Origin: Rhizoclosmatium globosum
Taxonomy: Eukaryota; Chytridiomycota; Chytridiomycetes; Chytridiales; Chytriomycetaceae
Direction: 5' to 3'
NCBI GenBank assembly: GCA_002104985.1
Contig: MCGO01000036.1
Span: forward strand, 124,001-188,000
DNA length: 64,000 nucleotides
Shown: positions 62,416-64,000 of the stretch, piece after piece
Position numbering within the stretch: the first letter of the stretch is position 1
Layout of the letters: each line of letters begins with the position of its first letter
Notes under the pieces: generated by a model
Told to the model about the DNA's origin: nothing
The model's input: only the letters and a program-made list of their open reading frames with translations
Databases searched by the model: none
Made by a program: the position numbers and the translations under genes

Positions 62416-64000
62416 GCGTGTGGTTCAACTAATATTTTTATTTCGACTTAATGCGTAATGAACAGAGTACATTGTGGTTCAGTTTGAATTGTCAGGCGCT
62501 TGACAAAATCGTGTTCCCTTTCATTCTCTCCCACCGAAAAAAACACTCCAAAACTACCCATCCTCCAAAGCTCTAGCGCGTCGTTCGTTATCTTTCAGCT
62601 TGCTGTCACTCTGTCATATCAGCCTCGCCACTCGTTATCGACCGCATGTTGCGAGCCACTCACTCTGTTTCTCCCTCCTATTGTCGATAAAGCCGCGCGA
62701 CTCGCCACCCAGCCAGCATATCTGATAGTCTTCAATCGATCAGGCTCTCACTACAGTACTCTAGCCCCGCACGCGATGCTGCGACCATGCTTTAGTGACT
62801 CTTCGCCTTTGACTCAGTAAAACCTCACCATCCTCGACCACTGGCCACCGCCACGCGTCATATACACACCGTATATTAGCTTTTTTAAGCAGCAGGGACG
62901 TTGACGGTGGGCCCCCCTCCTCCGTGCTTGTTGACAGATTGGCAACTGACAATTCTTTGCAGGTTCGAACCAAACATAAAAGAGCGCCGAAGTCGCGACA
63001 ACAACAAACAATCCTCCCTTTCAATTCCTTCATACCACTTCCTTCTTAATATCTTCTTCACTTGTACTGACTAACTTCATACATCAATTCGCCATTACTC
63101 CTTTTGTTTTAACCTCCTGTTATATCTACTCCCCATTTTTAGTCATCCTCTCCTCAACATTTGCACCATCTTTGTCCTATACTCATCTCCTTCCTTTTCC
63201 TCTTTCCTACTTTATCTATATCAACTAACCATTTCATCTTTTTTCATTTCTACTTCCTTAACCTTGTGTATCTTCCATTCAACTCCCCATTCTTTTTGCA
63301 TGTTCTTATCTCTCTCAACCTCTTCCTCCTCCTCCATACCATAATTTCCCATTCCATGATTCCCAAACACTCCCATCCTTTCACCCCCCACTTTTGATTG
63401 TTCCCCTCAACCCTCAAATCCAACATGAAGCTAAGGTGCATTGGATCATACCACTACACAGCCTGTGTTGAATTTTCAGGAGTTGCCAGCAATACCTGAT
63501 TGCTGCTGGCATGTCCTGAAACTCCAACTACAGACAAAAGGGGCAGAAAATGTCCAACTACACAGAAAATTATAAATAATTTGAATCTACTCTTAAAAAA
63601 TACCAAGACAAGGATTGATAATGTAATTTGAATTTATTGAGATCTCCAAGTCTATTGAAAATGACATAATTTGAATCTGCTCTCAAACCAAAAAATAAGG
63701 AACCATGCATTCCAATAATTTACTAGAATGAACAAAATGAAAGCCTAAAAGGACTGGAGTACCTCACCCAAGGAAACCCTGAGGATCAAGATGATAAGAA
63801 TTATGATGAATGTTTGTCACATAATCAAAAAATTGGTGTTCATCAGAACAGAAGTTTATTTTGAGGGGATAGTGTGAGCAAAATCTTTCCCTCCAAAATT
63901 CACTTCAACTTCCCACTGCTGACACGCAGAAATCATGGGATGCAATCTAAATCCAAACCAACCCATTGGTACAACCCCATGAACCACTTCTCAATCCCAG
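62416..64000. other. Apparently non-coding 1.6 kb
   Basis: No frame here has recognisable protein similarity or splice continuity. 62500-62960 is mixed sequence. 63000-63410 is strongly pyrimidine-rich on the plus strand. 63420-64000 is AT-rich with a hairpin at 63474-63521 and a repeated motif near 63577 and 63666. It might be a 5' region of a gene beyond the window. Confidence 0.5.
63474..63521. repeat. Imperfect hairpin, about 20-bp arms
   Basis: TTTCAGGA..TGCCAGCA on the left pairs with TGCTGGCA..TCCTGAAA on the right, with 17 of 20 positions matching and a short loop. The arms share CAGGAGT with the 35503 hairpin, though the rest differs. Confidence 0.6.

Overview
The window is nuclear DNA of a fungus, most likely a flagellated (zoosporic, chytrid-type) one. 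Fungal origin is supported by a Zn(II)2Cys6 transcription factor with a fungal-type regulatory region, short GT-AG introns and a compact gene-dense layout. Flagellation is inferred from a clear MORN3 homologue (an axonemal protein) and a cyclic-nucleotide-gated channel of the HCN/CNG type. There are no bacterial operons, CRISPR arrays, rRNA or convincing tRNA genes.

Two gene families dominate. The first is short ABCC/MRP exporters (two transmembrane domains and two nucleotide-binding domains, no TMD0): one cut by the left edge (1-1251), then 1331-5643, 17890-22128, 43282-47524 and 52004-56339. The second is secreted-domain plus membrane-domain redox proteins with one or two DOMON domains followed by a cytochrome b561 domain. 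Seven copies are present, called A-G here: 5722-7601, 7977-9849, 9987-11700, 13615-15294, 15338-16658, 56521-58232 and 58432-60242. The families sit together at both ends of the window. A GPI-type cupredoxin (16713-17624) lies inside the left block, and a tandem Zn2Cys6 regulator (60376-62415) is divergent from copy G in the right block. I infer a surface electron-transfer, copper and export module, but the sequence does not give the substrate.

The middle (22-43 kb) and the gaps in the blocks hold mostly single-copy genes: ARP10/ACTR10 of dynactin (11758-13470), a small basic protein of unknown role (22383-23074), a KSP-repeat protein ending in two CCCH zinc fingers (23421-26523), complex I subunit NDUFB3 (26629-27539), MORN3 (27879-29085), ALG3 (29275-30813), a CNG/HCN-like channel with a non-GYG pore (30908-33657), a decayed Ty1/copia-like relic (about 34.4-35.4 kb), a RhoGAP protein (36922-38729), a tandem pair of unrecognised membrane proteins (39168-41149), COQ8/ADCK kinase (41271-43196) and EMC1 (47789-51704). 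The last 1.6 kb is apparently non-coding.

The sequence contains many single-base frame breaks at conserved positions, in housekeeping genes as well as in paralogues. Nearly all those examined are repaired by adding one base, often in a homopolymer. I read most as assembly deletions from long-read data, not as pseudogenes. Gene limits below therefore span frame breaks and introns, and exon edges are approximate unless stated.
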